NCBI GenBank assembly: GCA_016125275.1
Contig: WGMB01000003.1
Location: 496,001 to 560,000, forward strand
Origin: Acidobacteriota bacterium
Lineage (GTDB): Bacteria; Acidobacteriota; Terriglobia; Bryobacterales; UBA6623
Length of the DNA: 64,000 nucleotides
Direction of reading: 5' to 3'
Shown here: positions 45,144-55,558 of the stretch, piece after piece
Position numbering within the stretch: position 1 is the stretch's first letter
Layout of the letters: each line of letters begins with the position of its first letter
Notes under the pieces: model-generated
What the model was told of the DNA's origin: nothing
What the model saw: only the letters and a program-made list of their open reading frames with translations
The model's database searches: none
Translations under genes and position numbers: made by a program

Positions 45144-48100
45144 ATGTACTGCCGCATCCGCAGCCTGACCTTGGCAGCCTGCGCAATCCTGAGCGTCAGC
45201 GCTCTCCAGGCCCAGATCGACACGGGCGTGCTCAGTGGCACGGTTTCCGACAACACCGAAGCCGTGGTCCCCGGCGCAGAGGTCGTCGTCCTCAACCTCG
45301 GCACCAACTATCGCCTCGAGCTCTCCACCAACGCCAACGGCCTCTACGTCTCCCCTCCCCTACCGGCCGGCCGCTACCAGATCTCGGTCGCGCTCGAAGG
45401 CTTCCAACCGGCGGCCAAGCAGGTGGAGCTCAACCTGGCCGACCGCTTGGCGGTGGACTTCACCCTGGAGCTCGGCAACGTCACCGAGCAAGTGACGGTG
45501 CAGGCGCAGGGCGTGTCCCTGCAAACCGAACGCGCCACCCTGAGCACCTTTCGCAGTGAACGAGAGGTGCGCGAGCTGCCGGTGAACGACCGCAACTTCG
45601 CCGAGCTGATGCGCTACACGCCGGGCGCGGCTCCCGGCCAAGCCCAAAAGTCCAACTTGGCCCTGTCGCAGCAGCGCGGCAACACCTCGAGCTCCGTCAA
45701 CGGCTCCTCCTTCGCCGACAACAACTTCGTGGTCGACGGCGTCCAGAACAACAGCACCCACCAGGGCTGGGGCCTGATGCTGTTTCCGGAAGTCGAGGCG
45801 CTCGACCAATACCGCGTCGAAACCTCCACCCCCGACGCCCGCTACGGCCGCTCCGGCGCCACCGTCAACGTCGGATACAAGTCCGGAACCAACCAGTTCC
45901 ACGGCACACTGTTCCACTTCTTCCGCAACAGCTCCCTCGACGCCCGTAACTACTTCGCCACCGGCGAAAAGCCGGCGCTGCGCCGCAACTTCTTCGGGGG
46001 CGTGTTCAGCGGCCCGTTGGGGGGCAAGGACGCCAAGACCTTCTTCCTGGTCTCCTACGAGGGCCGCCGCACGCGGCAGGCCAAGACGTTTCTCAGCGAC
46101 GTGCCCACCCCGGGCATGAAGAACGGCGACTTCACCGAGCTGCTCGGCCTGTCGAAGGCCATCACGATCTACGACCCGCTGACCACGGTGACCGACGCCT
46201 CCGGCAAGCTCAGCCGCACGCCGTTCCCCAACAACATGATTCCCGTGGGCCGCTTCAACACCGCCGGCAAGAACGTCATCGACCACTACCCTGACCCCAA
46301 CCGGCCCGGGCTGGCGGCGAACTTCCTGGTCAACCCGTCCGACGTCCGCGACGGCGACCAGTACACCGTCAAGGTGGACCGGGCCTTCAGCGGCGGTTCC
46401 CGCGGATTCCTGCGCTTCACACAGGGCGACTTCGACAACATCGAGACCCGCGAGCTCGGCCCCAGCGCGACGCCCTCTCTGTTGGTCGCTCAGCCGGTCT
46501 ATCAGGCCGTGCCCAGCTACACCCACGTGTTCTCGCCCACCACCATCAACCAGACGCGCCTGGGCGTCTCCTATCAACCCCTCGACAACGTGGAGATGAC
46601 AGGAAACGTCCCGCTCGCCGAGCAGTACGGCATCCCCGGCGTGAACTTCGACGACTTCACCTCCGGGCTGCCGGCCATCTCCGTCTCGGGCTTGGAAACC
46701 ATCGGCGCCAAGGGCTGCACGCCCGCGGTGCTCCACTTCACCAACTATGAAGTCAGCAACAACACTGACCTTACCCGCGGCAACCACAGCATCAGCGTCG
46801 GCTTCGGCGTCGTGCGGCGGCAGAGCAACGTGCGGCAGTCGTGCAACTCCCGCGGGTCCTTCCCCTTCAGCACGATCTTTACGAACAACCCCATCAGCCC
46901 GGGCGGCACGGGCTTCGGCGCGGCGGAGTTGCTGCTCGGCCGTCCGCAACGCATGACCATCGACGGCACCACCGGCACGCTGGGCCTGCGCCGCAGCGAC
47001 TGGGGCTTCTACATCCAGGACGACTGGAAGATCAAGCCCAAGCTGACCCTCAACCTCGGCCTGCGCTATGAGCTGCCGCAGGACTACCCGCAGTCGGAGG
47101 TCGCCGACCGGCTGGTGCAGTTCGACGTCGACACCGGTCTGCCCGTCCCGGTCCGCAACGGCCGGTTCCCCGAGGCCAGCGGCGTCCCCCTGGACCGCAA
47201 CAACTTGGCCCCGCGCTTTGGCTTGGCCTACCGCTTGACCGAGAAGACCGTGTTCCGCGCCGGCTACGGCCTCTACTACTCCATGGTTCCGGTGCCCGTC
47301 GTCAGCGGCCTGGCTTCCCAGCCGCCGGTCTTCTCCAGCACAACCGTGCAAGCCAACCAGGCCGACTTCCTCGGCGCCCGGGCGCTGACCGACGGTCCCC
47401 TGCGGGTCAACGACCCCAGCCTCCCGGGACAGAACCGCGTGGCCTTCGCCGAAGACTTCCAGATCCCCACCATCCAACAGTGGAACGCCGCCATCCAGCA
47501 TGAGGTCCCCGGCGGCCAGACCCTCACCGTGGCCTACGTGGGGTCCAAGGGGACCCACCTGCTCCAGACCCTGAACCTGAACCAAGCCGTACCCGGCGAC
47601 GGGGCCGTCGACGCCCGCCGCCGCTGGCCGCAGCATGCCACGGTCACCCTGTTCCAGTCCGCCGGCAGCTCCAGCTACCACTCCCTGCAGACCACTCTGA
47701 ACAAGCGCTTCGCCAGCGGCCTGAACTACAACCTGGCCTATACCTACTCCCACTTCATCGACATGGGCAGCCAGGGCGGCAACGGCGCCGCCGGCATCGC
47801 CCAGATCCCCATCACCAACCAGGCTCTCTACAAGGGCAACGCTGACCAGGATCTGCGCCATCAGTTCCGCGGAACCTTCCAGTACGACCTGCCCTTCGGT
47901 CACGGCCGGCCGATGCTCGGCAGCGCCACCGGTCCGGTCGACGCCATTTTGGGCGGCTGGACGCTCAACGGCGCCATCTCCATCTACACCGGCTTCCCCT
48001 ACACCGTCTCCGCCAACAGCAACACCCTCAACATCGGCGAAGGCAGTTGGGCCGACCGCATCGGCAACGGGACGCTGCCCGCCGATCAGCGCACGCTGCA

Positions 48101-48410
48101 GCACTGGTTCGACGACAGCGCCTTCCAGAACCCCGGCTTCCGCGTGTGGGGCAACGGCGGACGCAACACGCTCTTCGGGCCCGGCACCAACCAGTGGGAC
48201 TTCTCCGTGTTCAAGAACTTTCAGGTCCGCGAGAGCGTGCGCCTGCAGTTCCGCTCGGAGTTCTTCAACTTCTTCAATACGCCGCAGTTCAACAACCCGA
48301 ACTCGACGATCGGCACGGCCAACACCGGCCGCATCACCTCCGCCGGCAGCGAGACCACGCTGCAGCGTGCGCAACGGCAGATCCAATTCGCTCTGAAGCT
48401 GATGTTCTGA
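45144..48410 (+). CDS. Oar-like TonB-dependent outer-membrane receptor
   Basis: A 1088-residue receptor of the same class as the one ending at 15201. AGGAGGT lies 6 nt before the ATG. Signal peptide MYCRIRSLTLAACAILSVSA, carboxypeptidase-regulatory-like domain (VLSGTVSDNTEAVVPGAEVV through LNLADRLAVDFTL), plug region (REVRELPVNDRNFAELMRYT, YGRSGATVNVGYKSGTNQFH) and a long beta-barrel ending QIQFALKLMF. Likely imports a large or oligomeric nutrient with energy from TonB. It is transcribed from the promoter at 45052-45080 beside the IclR gene and ends at a strong terminator. Confidence 0.95.
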   Translation: MYCRIRSLTLAACAILSVSALQAQIDTGVLSGTVSDNTEAVVPGAEVVVLNLGTNYRLELSTNANGLYVSPPLPAGRYQISVALEGFQPAAKQVELNLADRLAVDFTLELGNVTEQVTVQAQGVSLQTERATLSTFRSEREVRELPVNDRNFAELMRYTPGAAPGQAQKSNLALSQQRGNTSSSVNGSSFADNNFVVDGVQNNSTHQGWGLMLFPEVEALDQYRVETSTPDARYGRSGATVNVGYKSGTNQFHGTLFHFFRNSSLDARNYFATGEKPALRRNFFGGVFSGPLGGKDAKTFFLVSYEGRRTRQAKTFLSDVPTPGMKNGDFTELLGLSKAITIYDPLTTVTDASGKLSRTPFPNNMIPVGRFNTAGKNVIDHYPDPNRPGLAANFLVNPSDVRDGDQYTVKVDRAFSGGSRGFLRFTQGDFDNIETRELGPSATPSLLVAQPVYQAVPSYTHVFSPTTINQTRLGVSYQPLDNVEMTGNVPLAEQYGIPGVNFDDFTSGLPAISVSGLETIGAKGCTPAVLHFTNYEVSNNTDLTRGNHSISVGFGVVRRQSNVRQSCNSRGSFPFSTIFTNNPISPGGTGFGAAELLLGRPQRMTIDGTTGTLGLRRSDWGFYIQDDWKIKPKLTLNLGLRYELPQDYPQSEVADRLVQFDVDTGLPVPVRNGRFPEASGVPLDRNNLAPRFGLAYRLTEKTVFRAGYGLYYSMVPVPVVSGLASQPPVFSSTTVQANQADFLGARALTDGPLRVNDPSLPGQNRVAFAEDFQIPTIQQWNAAIQHEVPGGQTLTVAYVGSKGTHLLQTLNLNQAVPGDGAVDARRRWPQHATVTLFQSAGSSSYHSLQTTLNKRFASGLNYNLAYTYSHFIDMGSQGGNGAAGIAQIPITNQALYKGNADQDLRHQFRGTFQYDLPFGHGRPMLGSATGPVDAILGGWTLNGAISIYTGFPYTVSANSNTLNIGEGSWADRIGNGTLPADQRTLQHWFDDSAFQNPGFRVWGNGGRNTLFGPGTNQWDFSVFKNFQVRESVRLQFRSEFFNFFNTPQFNNPNSTIGTANTGRITSAGSETTLQRAQRQIQFALKLMF

Positions 48411-48430
48411 GCGCCTGCCGGCCAAACGAA

Positions 48431-48463
48431 AGGGCCGCCGGAATCACTCCGGCGGCCCTTCTT
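48431..48463. terminator. Bidirectional hairpin terminator
   Basis: A perfect 12-bp stem (48431-48442 with 48448-48459) around the loop ATCAC lies between the convergent receptor gene (ends 48410) and trpG (ends 48493). TTCTT follows on the plus side. The mirror side is purine-poor but lacks a clean T-run, so termination is expected mainly for the receptor transcript. Confidence 0.8.
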
Positions 48464-48492
48464 CGTTCACCCTCGAAAACAGCGCCCGGCCC

Positions 48493-49071
48493 TTAGCGGA
48501 CGGCGCTGTCCTGGTTCAGAAAGTTCTGCAGCAGTTGCTTGCCCACGTTCGTCAGGATCGACTCGGGGTGGAACTGCACGCCCTCAATGGCGTACTTGCG
48601 GTGGCGCAGGCCCATGATGAGGCCGTCGGCGGTCTCGGCGGAGATCTCCAGCTCCTCCGGCAGCCCTTCGCGCTCCACGATCAGCGAGTGGTAGCGCGTG
48701 GCGGTAAAGTCCTGCGGCAGGCCGGCGAAGACTTCGCGGTTGTCGTGATGGATCGAGCTGGTCTTGCCGTGCATCAGGTACGGCGCGCGGATGACGTTGC
48801 CGCCAAAGGCCTCGCCGATCGACTGGTGTCCCAGACACACGCCCAGAATCGGCTTCTTGCCGGCGAAGCGCTTCAACAGCGGCACCGACACCCCGGCTTC
48901 CTTCGGCGTACACGGCCCCGGCGAGATCACGATCTTCTCCGGGTCCAGCGCCTCGATCTCGTCGAGGGTCACCTGGTCGTTGCGGCGGACGTCGAGCTCC
49001 GCGCCGAGCTCGCCCAAGTGCTGCACGAGGTTGAAGGTGAACGAATCGTAGTTGTCTATGACGAGGATCAT
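48493..49071 (-). CDS. trpG: Anthranilate synthase component II (glutamine amidotransferase)
   Basis: A 192-residue class I amidotransferase. [19 protein letters not shown] is the standard start; [30 protein letters not shown] (nucleophile cysteine in GVCLGHQ) and the C-terminal [11 protein letters not shown] (His-Glu of the triad) are intact. It supplies ammonia from glutamine to TrpE; in many bacteria the same protein also serves p-aminobenzoate synthase. It begins 5 nt after the trpE stop. The GTG/ATG further upstream gives no homology. Confidence 0.96.
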   Translation of the reverse strand: MILVIDNYDSFTFNLVQHLGELGAELDVRRNDQVTLDEIEALDPEKIVISPGPCTPKEAGVSVPLLKRFAGKKPILGVCLGHQSIGEAFGGNVIRAPYLMHGKTSSIHHDNREVFAGLPQDFTATRYHSLIVEREGLPEELEISAETADGLIMGLRHRKYAIEGVQFHPESILTNVGKQLLQNFLNQDSAVR

Positions 49072-49076
49072 CGCCG

Positions 49077-50546
49077 CTACAGCTCCCGCGCCAACTCGAC
49101 GGCCTTCAGCAGCGCGCCGGCCTTGTTCATCGTCTCTTCCCACTCCTTCTCAGGCTGAGAATCGGCCACGATGCCGGCGCCGACTTGCAAGTAGGCCTTA
49201 TCCCCTTGGACGAACATCGTGCGGATGGCGATGCAGGAATTCAGGTTCCCCGAAAAATCCAGGTACAGCACGCTGCCGGAGTAGATGCCGCGCTTGGTCG
49301 GCTCCAGTTCCGCGATGATCTCCATCGCGCGCACCTTCGGCGCGCCGGAGACCGTGCCGGCCGGGAAGCAGGCGGCCAAGGTGTCAAAGGCGTCCTTGTC
49401 CTTGCGCAGCTTGCCCCGCACGCCGGAGACGATGTGCATGACGTGCGAGTACATCTCCACGATCTCGAACTCGGGGACCGTCACCGAGCCGTACTCCGAC
49501 ACCCTGCCCACATCGTTGCGCCCCAGGTCGACCAGCATTACGTGCTCGGCCAGCTCCTTCTCGTCCGCCAGCAGATCGGCGGCCAGAGCGGCGTCCTCGG
49601 CGTCGTCGGCGCCGCGTTTGCGTGTGCCGGCGATGGGCCTATACTCGATGTCCCGGCCCTCGACCTTCACCAGTATCTCCGGCGAGCTGCCGATCACCAC
49701 GTTGTCGTCGAGCTTCAAGTAGTAGAGGTACGGCGAGGGATTGACGGCCCGCAGCGCGCGGTAGATCTGGAATGGCGGCGCAGGCAGATCCATCTCCAGA
49801 CGCTGCGACAGCACCACCTGAAAGATGTCGCCGGCCAGAATGTACTCTTTGGCCCTCTCCACGGCCTTGCAGTAGGCCTCGCGCCCGATGTTGGAGCGCA
49901 CCTCGATGTCGCCGGTGGAGGCCGAGTGCGGCGGAATGGGCGTCGGTTGCGCCAGCGCCTGCTCGATCTCGGCGATCTTCTCGCCGGCCTCGTGATAGGC
50001 CGCTTCCAAGTCCTGATGCTCGTCCACCCGCACGTTGGCGATCAGGTAGATCCGGCGCTTGAGGTGGTCGAAGACAACGACCGTGGTGAAGAACAGGAAC
50101 ACCGCGTCGGGCGCGTCCACGTCCTGCACGCGCGCGGGCGGCACTCTCGGCTCGATCAGCCGCACCAGGTCGAAGCCCGCGTAGCCCACCGCACCGGCGG
50201 TGAACGGCGGCAAGCCCTCCACGTGCGCCGGCTTGAAGCTCTGCGTCAGCTCCCGCAGCACGTCGATCACGTTGCCCTGGCGGCGCTCGATCCGCTCTCC
50301 CCGGGCGATCTCGATCTGGTCGCCGCGCGCGGTCACCCGCAGGAACGGGTCGACGCCCAGGTAGGTGTACCGGCCCAGCCTCTCGCCGCCCTCCACGCTC
50401 TCGAGCAGGAAAGAGTACTTGTGGCCGTCAGCCAGCTTCAGATAGGCGGAAACAGGGGTCTCCAGATCCGCCACATAGGCCTTCCAGACCGGCGCGATGT
50501 TTCCTTGCTGCGCCAGGGTCTGAAAGGTAGCGAAATCCGGATTCAA
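49077..50546 (-). CDS. trpE: Anthranilate synthase component I
   Basis: A 489-residue chorismate-binding enzyme. The N-terminal [32 protein letters not shown] block (seen in parts) is the tryptophan-feedback region including the LLES element; the C-terminal domain has [51 protein letters not shown] and [16 protein letters not shown]. It converts chorismate and ammonia to anthranilate. Its ATG overlaps the TGA of the upstream aroDE gene by 4 bp, and trpG follows closely, so shikimate and tryptophan synthesis are coupled here. Confidence 0.97.
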   Translation of the reverse strand: MNPDFATFQTLAQQGNIAPVWKAYVADLETPVSAYLKLADGHKYSFLLESVEGGERLGRYTYLGVDPFLRVTARGDQIEIARGERIERRQGNVIDVLRELTQSFKPAHVEGLPPFTAGAVGYAGFDLVRLIEPRVPPARVQDVDAPDAVFLFFTTVVVFDHLKRRIYLIANVRVDEHQDLEAAYHEAGEKIAEIEQALAQPTPIPPHSASTGDIEVRSNIGREAYCKAVERAKEYILAGDIFQVVLSQRLEMDLPAPPFQIYRALRAVNPSPYLYYLKLDDNVVIGSSPEILVKVEGRDIEYRPIAGTRKRGADDAEDAALAADLLADEKELAEHVMLVDLGRNDVGRVSEYGSVTVPEFEIVEMYSHVMHIVSGVRGKLRKDKDAFDTLAACFPAGTVSGAPKVRAMEIIAELEPTKRGIYSGSVLYLDFSGNLNSCIAIRTMFVQGDKAYLQVGAGIVADSQPEKEWEETMNKAGALLKAVELAREL

Positions 50547-52057
50547 ACAGTTGGCCCCCCTTGTAATACCTCTAGCACAGCATTCCGCATCGTCGTGCGG
50601 GGAGCCCTGGCGCCGGTCCAGAGCTCGAACTGCGCCGCCGCCTGCTCCAGAAACATCTCCAAACCTTCGATGGTCTGTTTCCCCTGGCCGGCGGCCCGGC
50701 GCAGCAACGCCGTTTCGAGCGGGTTATAGACCATATCAAAAACCAGGTCCGCGGGGATGCGATTCGGAAACAGGCTCTGCTGAATATTGGGGCTCATGCC
50801 GACCGGCGTTGTGTGCACCAACGCGTCGAATGACGCCGTGGCCACCTGCTCCAGCGTCGCAGCGCCCACCCCGGCCTCGTCGGCCAGGGCCTTTGTCTTC
50901 ACGGGATTCCGCCCGGCCAGCACCACTGTCGCGCCGCGGTCCGCCAGTGCGAACACGGCCGCGCGCGCCGCGCCGCCCGTGCCCGCTACCAGAACGCGAG
51001 CGCCGGCCAGCTTCAGGCGCTTCTCCAGCGGCACGACCACGCCCACCACGTCCGTATTGGCGCCCCACAGCTTGCCGTCCTTGCGGTACACGGTGTTCAC
51101 CGCGCCGATCCGCTGCGCCAGCGGGTCCACGCCCGCCAGCCGCGACAACACCGCCTCCTTGTGCGGGATGGTGACGCTGAAACCCTCGATCGGCAGCCCT
51201 TCCGCCAACTCGAAGAAGTCGTCGAGCTGGTCGGCGCTCACCCGGAACGGGAAGTAGCAGGCGTCCATGCGCTTGCGGCGTAGCGCCCGGTTGTGGAGCT
51301 GCGGCGAGAGCGAGTGCGCCACAGGGTCCGCGATCACGCCGTAGACCTTCGAGCGGCGAGTCCGTCGCGCCAACTGGTAGAGATCCCGCACCGTCGTCGC
51401 GGTCAACTGCCCCGGCGCCGTGCCGGCCGCTCCGTCCGGCGCCGCGAAGGAGAACTTGCCGCCCCAGGCGGCCGTCAGCACCCGGCTCGGCGCGCCGATC
51501 TCGCCCATGGCCATCAGGGCCAGAGGCGTATCGGGATGACGGTCCAGCAGTTCCAGCAGGCGCAGAATATCGGTTGGCCGGCGCGCCGTCACGGCCAGCT
51601 TATAGATGTCCGCCGGGGCCTTGCGCAGCCTCTCGAGCGCCGCCTCCAGGTCCGGACAGCCGTCGAAGTCGTGGAACGACAGCACCACGCGGGCGTCCTG
51701 CCGCAGCCGCTCGACCACCTCCGGAGCGGGCTCGGCCGTCTCGATCTCCACGTCCACCAACTGCGCGCCGGCCGCGGCGGCGGCCAGCAGCAGTACGTTC
51801 TGCTCTTCGATCGTGCCGTCGTATTCGCCGCGCGCCTCGCGCCGCCGGCAGGTGGCCAGCAGCGTCGGCCGCGGCCGGATCTGCGACAACCGCCGCAACA
51901 GGTCGATGCCGACGGCGGGCTCTTGGAGCATGTCCAGGCGCAGCTCGAAGAAGCGCTGCCCTTGCTCCAGCCCCTTCAGCGCCAACCGCTCCATCACTTC
52001 CGCCGAGGGGTCGCCCAACGCCACGCAGACACGGGGCAGCGAACGCAGCGAGATCAT
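50543..52057 (-). CDS. aroDE: Bifunctional 3-dehydroquinate dehydratase (type I) / shikimate dehydrogenase
   Basis: A 504-residue fusion. The first 230 residues are a type I dehydroquinase: RPTLLATCRRREARGEYDG, the VVLSFHDFDG histidine and the DIYKLAVTARR Schiff-base lysine. From about residue 240 a full shikimate dehydrogenase follows: KVYGVIADPVAHSLSPQLHNRAL, GFSVTIPHKEAV (catalytic lysine), the NADP Rossmann ARVLVAGTGGAARAAVFALAD and PVGMSP. It catalyses steps 3 and 4 of the shikimate pathway. GGAG lies 7 nt before the ATG at 52057, whose first bases overlap the TGA of the upstream gene. Such fusions are known in plants, chlamydiae and some other bacteria. Confidence 0.95.
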   Translation of the reverse strand: MISLRSLPRVCVALGDPSAEVMERLALKGLEQGQRFFELRLDMLQEPAVGIDLLRRLSQIRPRPTLLATCRRREARGEYDGTIEEQNVLLLAAAAAGAQLVDVEIETAEPAPEVVERLRQDARVVLSFHDFDGCPDLEAALERLRKAPADIYKLAVTARRPTDILRLLELLDRHPDTPLALMAMGEIGAPSRVLTAAWGGKFSFAAPDGAAGTAPGQLTATTVRDLYQLARRTRRSKVYGVIADPVAHSLSPQLHNRALRRKRMDACYFPFRVSADQLDDFFELAEGLPIEGFSVTIPHKEAVLSRLAGVDPLAQRIGAVNTVYRKDGKLWGANTDVVGVVVPLEKRLKLAGARVLVAGTGGAARAAVFALADRGATVVLAGRNPVKTKALADEAGVGAATLEQVATASFDALVHTTPVGMSPNIQQSLFPNRIPADLVFDMVYNPLETALLRRAAGQGKQTIEGLEMFLEQAAAQFELWTGARAPRTTMRNAVLEVLQGGPTV

Positions 52058-53307
52058 GTCGTCTCCGGAGCTCTCAGCATCTCCGCCCCCACGAACGTCA
52101 CTACCGATTTGGGATCTATATTCCACTGTTCATAATTAAGCATACGACCAGTAAATGTCGAAGCGCACTGCAGAAATGTGTACATCGGCCCATAGCCGCA
52201 CCAGCGCAAGTCGTCCGATTTCGGCCGCATCAATTCAAAGAATCCTTCGCTGTCTCCGGCGCAGAGCCTCTCCAGCCGCTCTTCGTCACGCCGGCGCACG
52301 TCGGCCATCACGCCTTTTTCGGTGATCGCATCAAAATTGTCTCCGTATCGCCGACCGATATGCGCCATGTCGACTCCCAATACCCAGATCACGTCGTCAC
52401 GCTGAGACGCCGTTTCCGCCAGCGCCTCGAAGAAACGCCGCGCTTTGTCGTTGGTCTCCGGCGGCTTCCCCGTCCACAGGCTCTCCGCCAAGGCGCCGCA
52501 CAGAATCGGCACGGCGCGCAGCCGCTCGCCCTCGGGCAGGTGGGGCCCCAGGCGGCCTTGCAGAAAGACGGACTGGAACTCGATGGAGTGCTCGCTGGAA
52601 TGGCAGAAGTCTTCCATGGCGACCGACGCGCCGGCCCGCTGCGCCAGCTCGTCTACGAACGCGACGTCGGTCTCCACCGGGCCCAGCGGCGTCAGGTAGG
52701 CCTTGCGCGTCAACCCAAAGGTCTCCGGCTCGCCGTAGTGCGAGGTGCCCAGGATCACGAAGGTCTTGTCGGCGTGCTCGGCCCGCAGTCGGCGGTAGGC
52801 CGCGGCGTAGCTCTGGTAGCCGCCCTCGGGGCTGACGTGCGGGGCCGCGATGCCCAGCAAGCGCGCCTCGGCGGGATCGCCCGCCTCGGCCGCCGGAGCG
52901 CCGTAGCCTGCCAGCGTAGCGCGCAGGGCCTCGGCCTCGTCCGGGTAGGCCGAGCCGGCGTGCGCCGGCATCCGCTCGGTGGCCTCGGCAAACTCCTTGT
53001 GGCGCTTCTCCCGCATCGCCTCGAACGTCGGCGACTGCAGAAAGCCGTTGTCGTCGAGGGTGTCAACCAGATGTTTCGCCAGCTCGCCCGTCTGCAGATC
53101 GCCGGTCATCTGCGTCAGCGCCGCCCGCAGGTCCAGCTCGCTGTGCTGGCCGTCGAACAGCGCCAGCAGCCTGGCCAGCAGCGGAGGAATGATCAGCGTG
53201 GCGTCGGTGTAGCGGAACGGGTCGCGAATCAACAGGCCCGGCCGGTCCGCGACCGGCGAGGGCATCACATCCAGCTCGATTCGTAGAGCCGACAGCGTTC
53301 GCGCCAC
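52054..53307 (-). CDS. MEMO1-like (AmmeMemoRadiSam protein B) with N-terminal extension
   Basis: A protein of up to 417 residues. From about residue 145 it is a MEMO family protein: GIAAPHVSPEGGYQSYAAAY, VILGTSHYGEPETFGLTRKAY, DFCHSSEHSIEFQSVFLQ and VLGVDMAHIGRRYGD, including the histidines of the MEMO metal pocket. The first 130 residues are a separate helical domain (LIIPPLLARLLALFDGQHSE, LVDTLDDNGFLQSPTFEAMR) that looks like a PqqD-like or winged-helix recognition module. In other bacteria MEMO is found with AMMECR1 and a radical SAM enzyme in a system of unknown biochemistry. Here it leads the aroDE-trpEG operon by an ATGA overlap. The start is uncertain (GTG 53307 or ATG 53265). Confidence 0.85.
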   Translation of the reverse strand: MARTLSALRIELDVMPSPVADRPGLLIRDPFRYTDATLIIPPLLARLLALFDGQHSELDLRAALTQMTGDLQTGELAKHLVDTLDDNGFLQSPTFEAMREKRHKEFAEATERMPAHAGSAYPDEAEALRATLAGYGAPAAEAGDPAEARLLGIAAPHVSPEGGYQSYAAAYRRLRAEHADKTFVILGTSHYGEPETFGLTRKAYLTPLGPVETDVAFVDELAQRAGASVAMEDFCHSSEHSIEFQSVFLQGRLGPHLPEGERLRAVPILCGALAESLWTGKPPETNDKARRFFEALAETASQRDDVIWVLGVDMAHIGRRYGDNFDAITEKGVMADVRRRDEERLERLCAGDSEGFFELMRPKSDDLRWCGYGPMYTFLQCASTFTGRMLNYEQWNIDPKSVVTFVGAEMLRAPETT

Positions 53308-53384
53308 CCCTCCAGGTTAGCGCGGCGGGGAGGCCGGAGCCGTCGTAGGCTCCGGTCGCGGGCTACAATCGGAACTACCGGCCC

Positions 53385-54206
53385 ATGCGGCGCGTCCTCT
53401 CCACCCGACTGTTCTCCTCCGAACGCTTGACCACCGCCACCCTGGGGCGGATCGAGCGCGCCGGATTCCACTCCGTGATGCTCTACGGCGAGCGCTGGAG
53501 CCTCGACTACCGCCAGCGCGGCCGCATCGACGAGCTCCGGAGCTGGTTTCGCGACAGCCCGCTCGACGCTCGGGGCCTCATCGCTCCCACCACCAGCGAC
53601 GAGTCCGGCGGCGGCGCCCCGGAAGACCTGCTGCGCATCACCGAGCTGGACCGGCCGCGCCGCATCAAGATCACCGACGAGCTCAAGCGCGTGCTCGAAG
53701 TCGCCGACGCCATCCCCTACGGCTCGCTGATCCTTACTTTGGGGTCGCCGGAGGAGCTCTACAGCGACGCCGCCTTCGACGCCGCCTTCAACGCCCTCGA
53801 CGAGTTGCAGGTGATGGCCCGGCACCTCGACGTGGAGCTGGTGCTGTCGAATTCGGCCAACGACCTCGCCAACGCCGACCGCCTCCGGCAGTTGCTGCGC
53901 TTCACCCACCTGCCGTTGGGCTACGCCTTCGACTTCCCCGCCGCGCAGGCCGCCGGCGATCTGACCCGCGAGTTCGAGACGATGGCGGAGAACATCCGCG
54001 TCGCTCTGGCCGCCGACGGCGACAACCAGCGCCGCCCGCGCCGCATGCCCACCGCCGAAGAGCCCGTCGTCGACTGGAAGCGCGGCCGCGACCTGCTGCG
54101 GCAGCTCAACGCCGACAAGACCCTGCTGGCGCTGGACGTCGACCCGGACCCCGAGACCGAGCCGCTCGACGCCGCCCTACGCGCCTTTGACTTTTTGGAG
54201 GGCTAG
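53385..54206 (+). CDS. TIM-barrel-like protein, xylose-isomerase-like superfamily
   Basis: A 273-residue soluble protein, [41 protein letters not shown]. Strand-helix pattern and phrases such as [38 protein letters not shown] and [14 protein letters not shown] suggest a sugar phosphate isomerase/epimerase-like TIM barrel, but the usual metal ligands are not clear and the family is a guess. It is 4 bp upstream of asnS and probably co-transcribed. Confidence 0.6.
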   Translation: MRRVLSTRLFSSERLTTATLGRIERAGFHSVMLYGERWSLDYRQRGRIDELRSWFRDSPLDARGLIAPTTSDESGGGAPEDLLRITELDRPRRIKITDELKRVLEVADAIPYGSLILTLGSPEELYSDAAFDAAFNALDELQVMARHLDVELVLSNSANDLANADRLRQLLRFTHLPLGYAFDFPAAQAAGDLTREFETMAENIRVALAADGDNQRRPRRMPTAEEPVVDWKRGRDLLRQLNADKTLLALDVDPDPETEPLDAALRAFDFLEG

Positions 54207-54210
54207 AATT

Positions 54211-55551
54211 TTGAGCCACCCCGCCACCACTCCCCCCGCCCCGACGCCCCCGGTCATCACGATCCAGCAGGCCTCGCGCTACGACGGCCGCACCGTCGTC
54301 ATCCAGGGCTGGCTGCACAACCTGCGCCGCTCCGGCAAGATCGCCTTCCCGATCGTTCGCGACGGCACCGGCTTCCTGCAGTGCGTGGCCGTGAAGGCGC
54401 AGGTCGGCGAGGAGACGTTTGAGCGCATCAAGCATCTGACGCACGAGACCTCCCTGCGCCTCACCGGCAAGCTGCGCGCCGACGAGCGCGCCCCCGGGGG
54501 CTTCGAGATGGACGTCGAGGACGTGCAGGTCATCCAGGCGGTCTCGCCCGACGACCCGTTCCCCATCACGCCCAAGGAGCACGGGGTCGACTTCCTGCTC
54601 GACCATCGCCACCTCTGGCTGCGCAGCCGCTTGCAGCACGCCGTCCTGCGCGTGCGCCATTCGGTGATCCGCGCGGTTCGGGATTTCTTTGACAACGACG
54701 GCTTCACGCTGGTCGACACCCCCATCCTCACCCCGGCCGCCTGCGAAGGCACGACCACTCTGTTCGAGGTGCCCTACTTCGACGAGGGCTCCGCCTACCT
54801 GGCCCAGTCCGGCCAGCTCTACAACGAAGCCACCGCCATGGCGATGGGCAAGGTCTACTGCTTCGGTCCCACCTTCCGGGCCGAGAAGTCCAAGACGCGC
54901 CGCCACTTGACCGAGTTTTGGATGGTCGAGCCGGAAATGCCCTTCGTCGACCTGAACGACATCATGGACCTGGCCGAGCGGTTCGTGGAGTCCGTCGTCG
55001 CCCGCGTCCTCGACGAGCGCAAGGAAGAGCTGAAGACCCTGGAGCGCGACGTCTCCAAGCTCGAATCCGTGCGCCGGCCCTTTCCGCGCATCTCTTACGA
55101 CGACGCCGTCAAGACGCTGCAGCGGAAGGGCAGCGAGATCCAGTGGGGCGGCGACTTCGGCAACGCCGACGAGACCCTGCTCGGCGAAGACTACGACCGC
55201 CCCATCCTGGTGCATCGCTTCCCCACCGAGATCAAGGCCTTCTACATGCAGCCGGACCCGACCCGGCCGGAAGTCGCCCTGGGCGTGGACATGATCGCGC
55301 CCGAAGGCTACGGCGAGCTGATCGGCGGCGGCCAGCGCATCCACGACTACGACTTGCTGGTGGAGCGGCTCAACGAGCACAAGCTGCCCCGCGAAGCCTT
55401 TGAATGGTTCCTCGACCTGCGCAAGTACGGCTCGGTCCCCCACGGCGGCTTCGGCATGGGCGTCGAGCGCTGCGTGGCCTGGATCTGCGGCATCGAGCAT
55501 GTCCGCGAGACCATCGCCTTCCCGCGCATGATCTACCGCATGAAGCCCTGA
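54211..55551 (+). CDS. asnS: Asparaginyl-tRNA synthetase
   Basis: A 446-residue class IIb synthetase. N-terminal OB-fold ([38 protein letters not shown]), then [22 protein letters not shown], motif 2 [20 protein letters not shown], and motif 3 [15 protein letters not shown]. The missing bacterial AspRS insertion domain and the sequence of the OB fold favour AsnRS. The TTG at 54211 is chosen because GGAGGG lies 8 nt before it (54197-54202); an upstream TTG at 54187 would overlap that site. It charges tRNA-Asn with asparagine. Confidence 0.93.
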   Translation: MSHPATTPPAPTPPVITIQQASRYDGRTVVIQGWLHNLRRSGKIAFPIVRDGTGFLQCVAVKAQVGEETFERIKHLTHETSLRLTGKLRADERAPGGFEMDVEDVQVIQAVSPDDPFPITPKEHGVDFLLDHRHLWLRSRLQHAVLRVRHSVIRAVRDFFDNDGFTLVDTPILTPAACEGTTTLFEVPYFDEGSAYLAQSGQLYNEATAMAMGKVYCFGPTFRAEKSKTRRHLTEFWMVEPEMPFVDLNDIMDLAERFVESVVARVLDERKEELKTLERDVSKLESVRRPFPRISYDDAVKTLQRKGSEIQWGGDFGNADETLLGEDYDRPILVHRFPTEIKAFYMQPDPTRPEVALGVDMIAPEGYGELIGGGQRIHDYDLLVERLNEHKLPREAFEWFLDLRKYGSVPHGGFGMGVERCVAWICGIEHVRETIAFPRMIYRMKP

Positions 55552-55558
55552 GAGCTCG

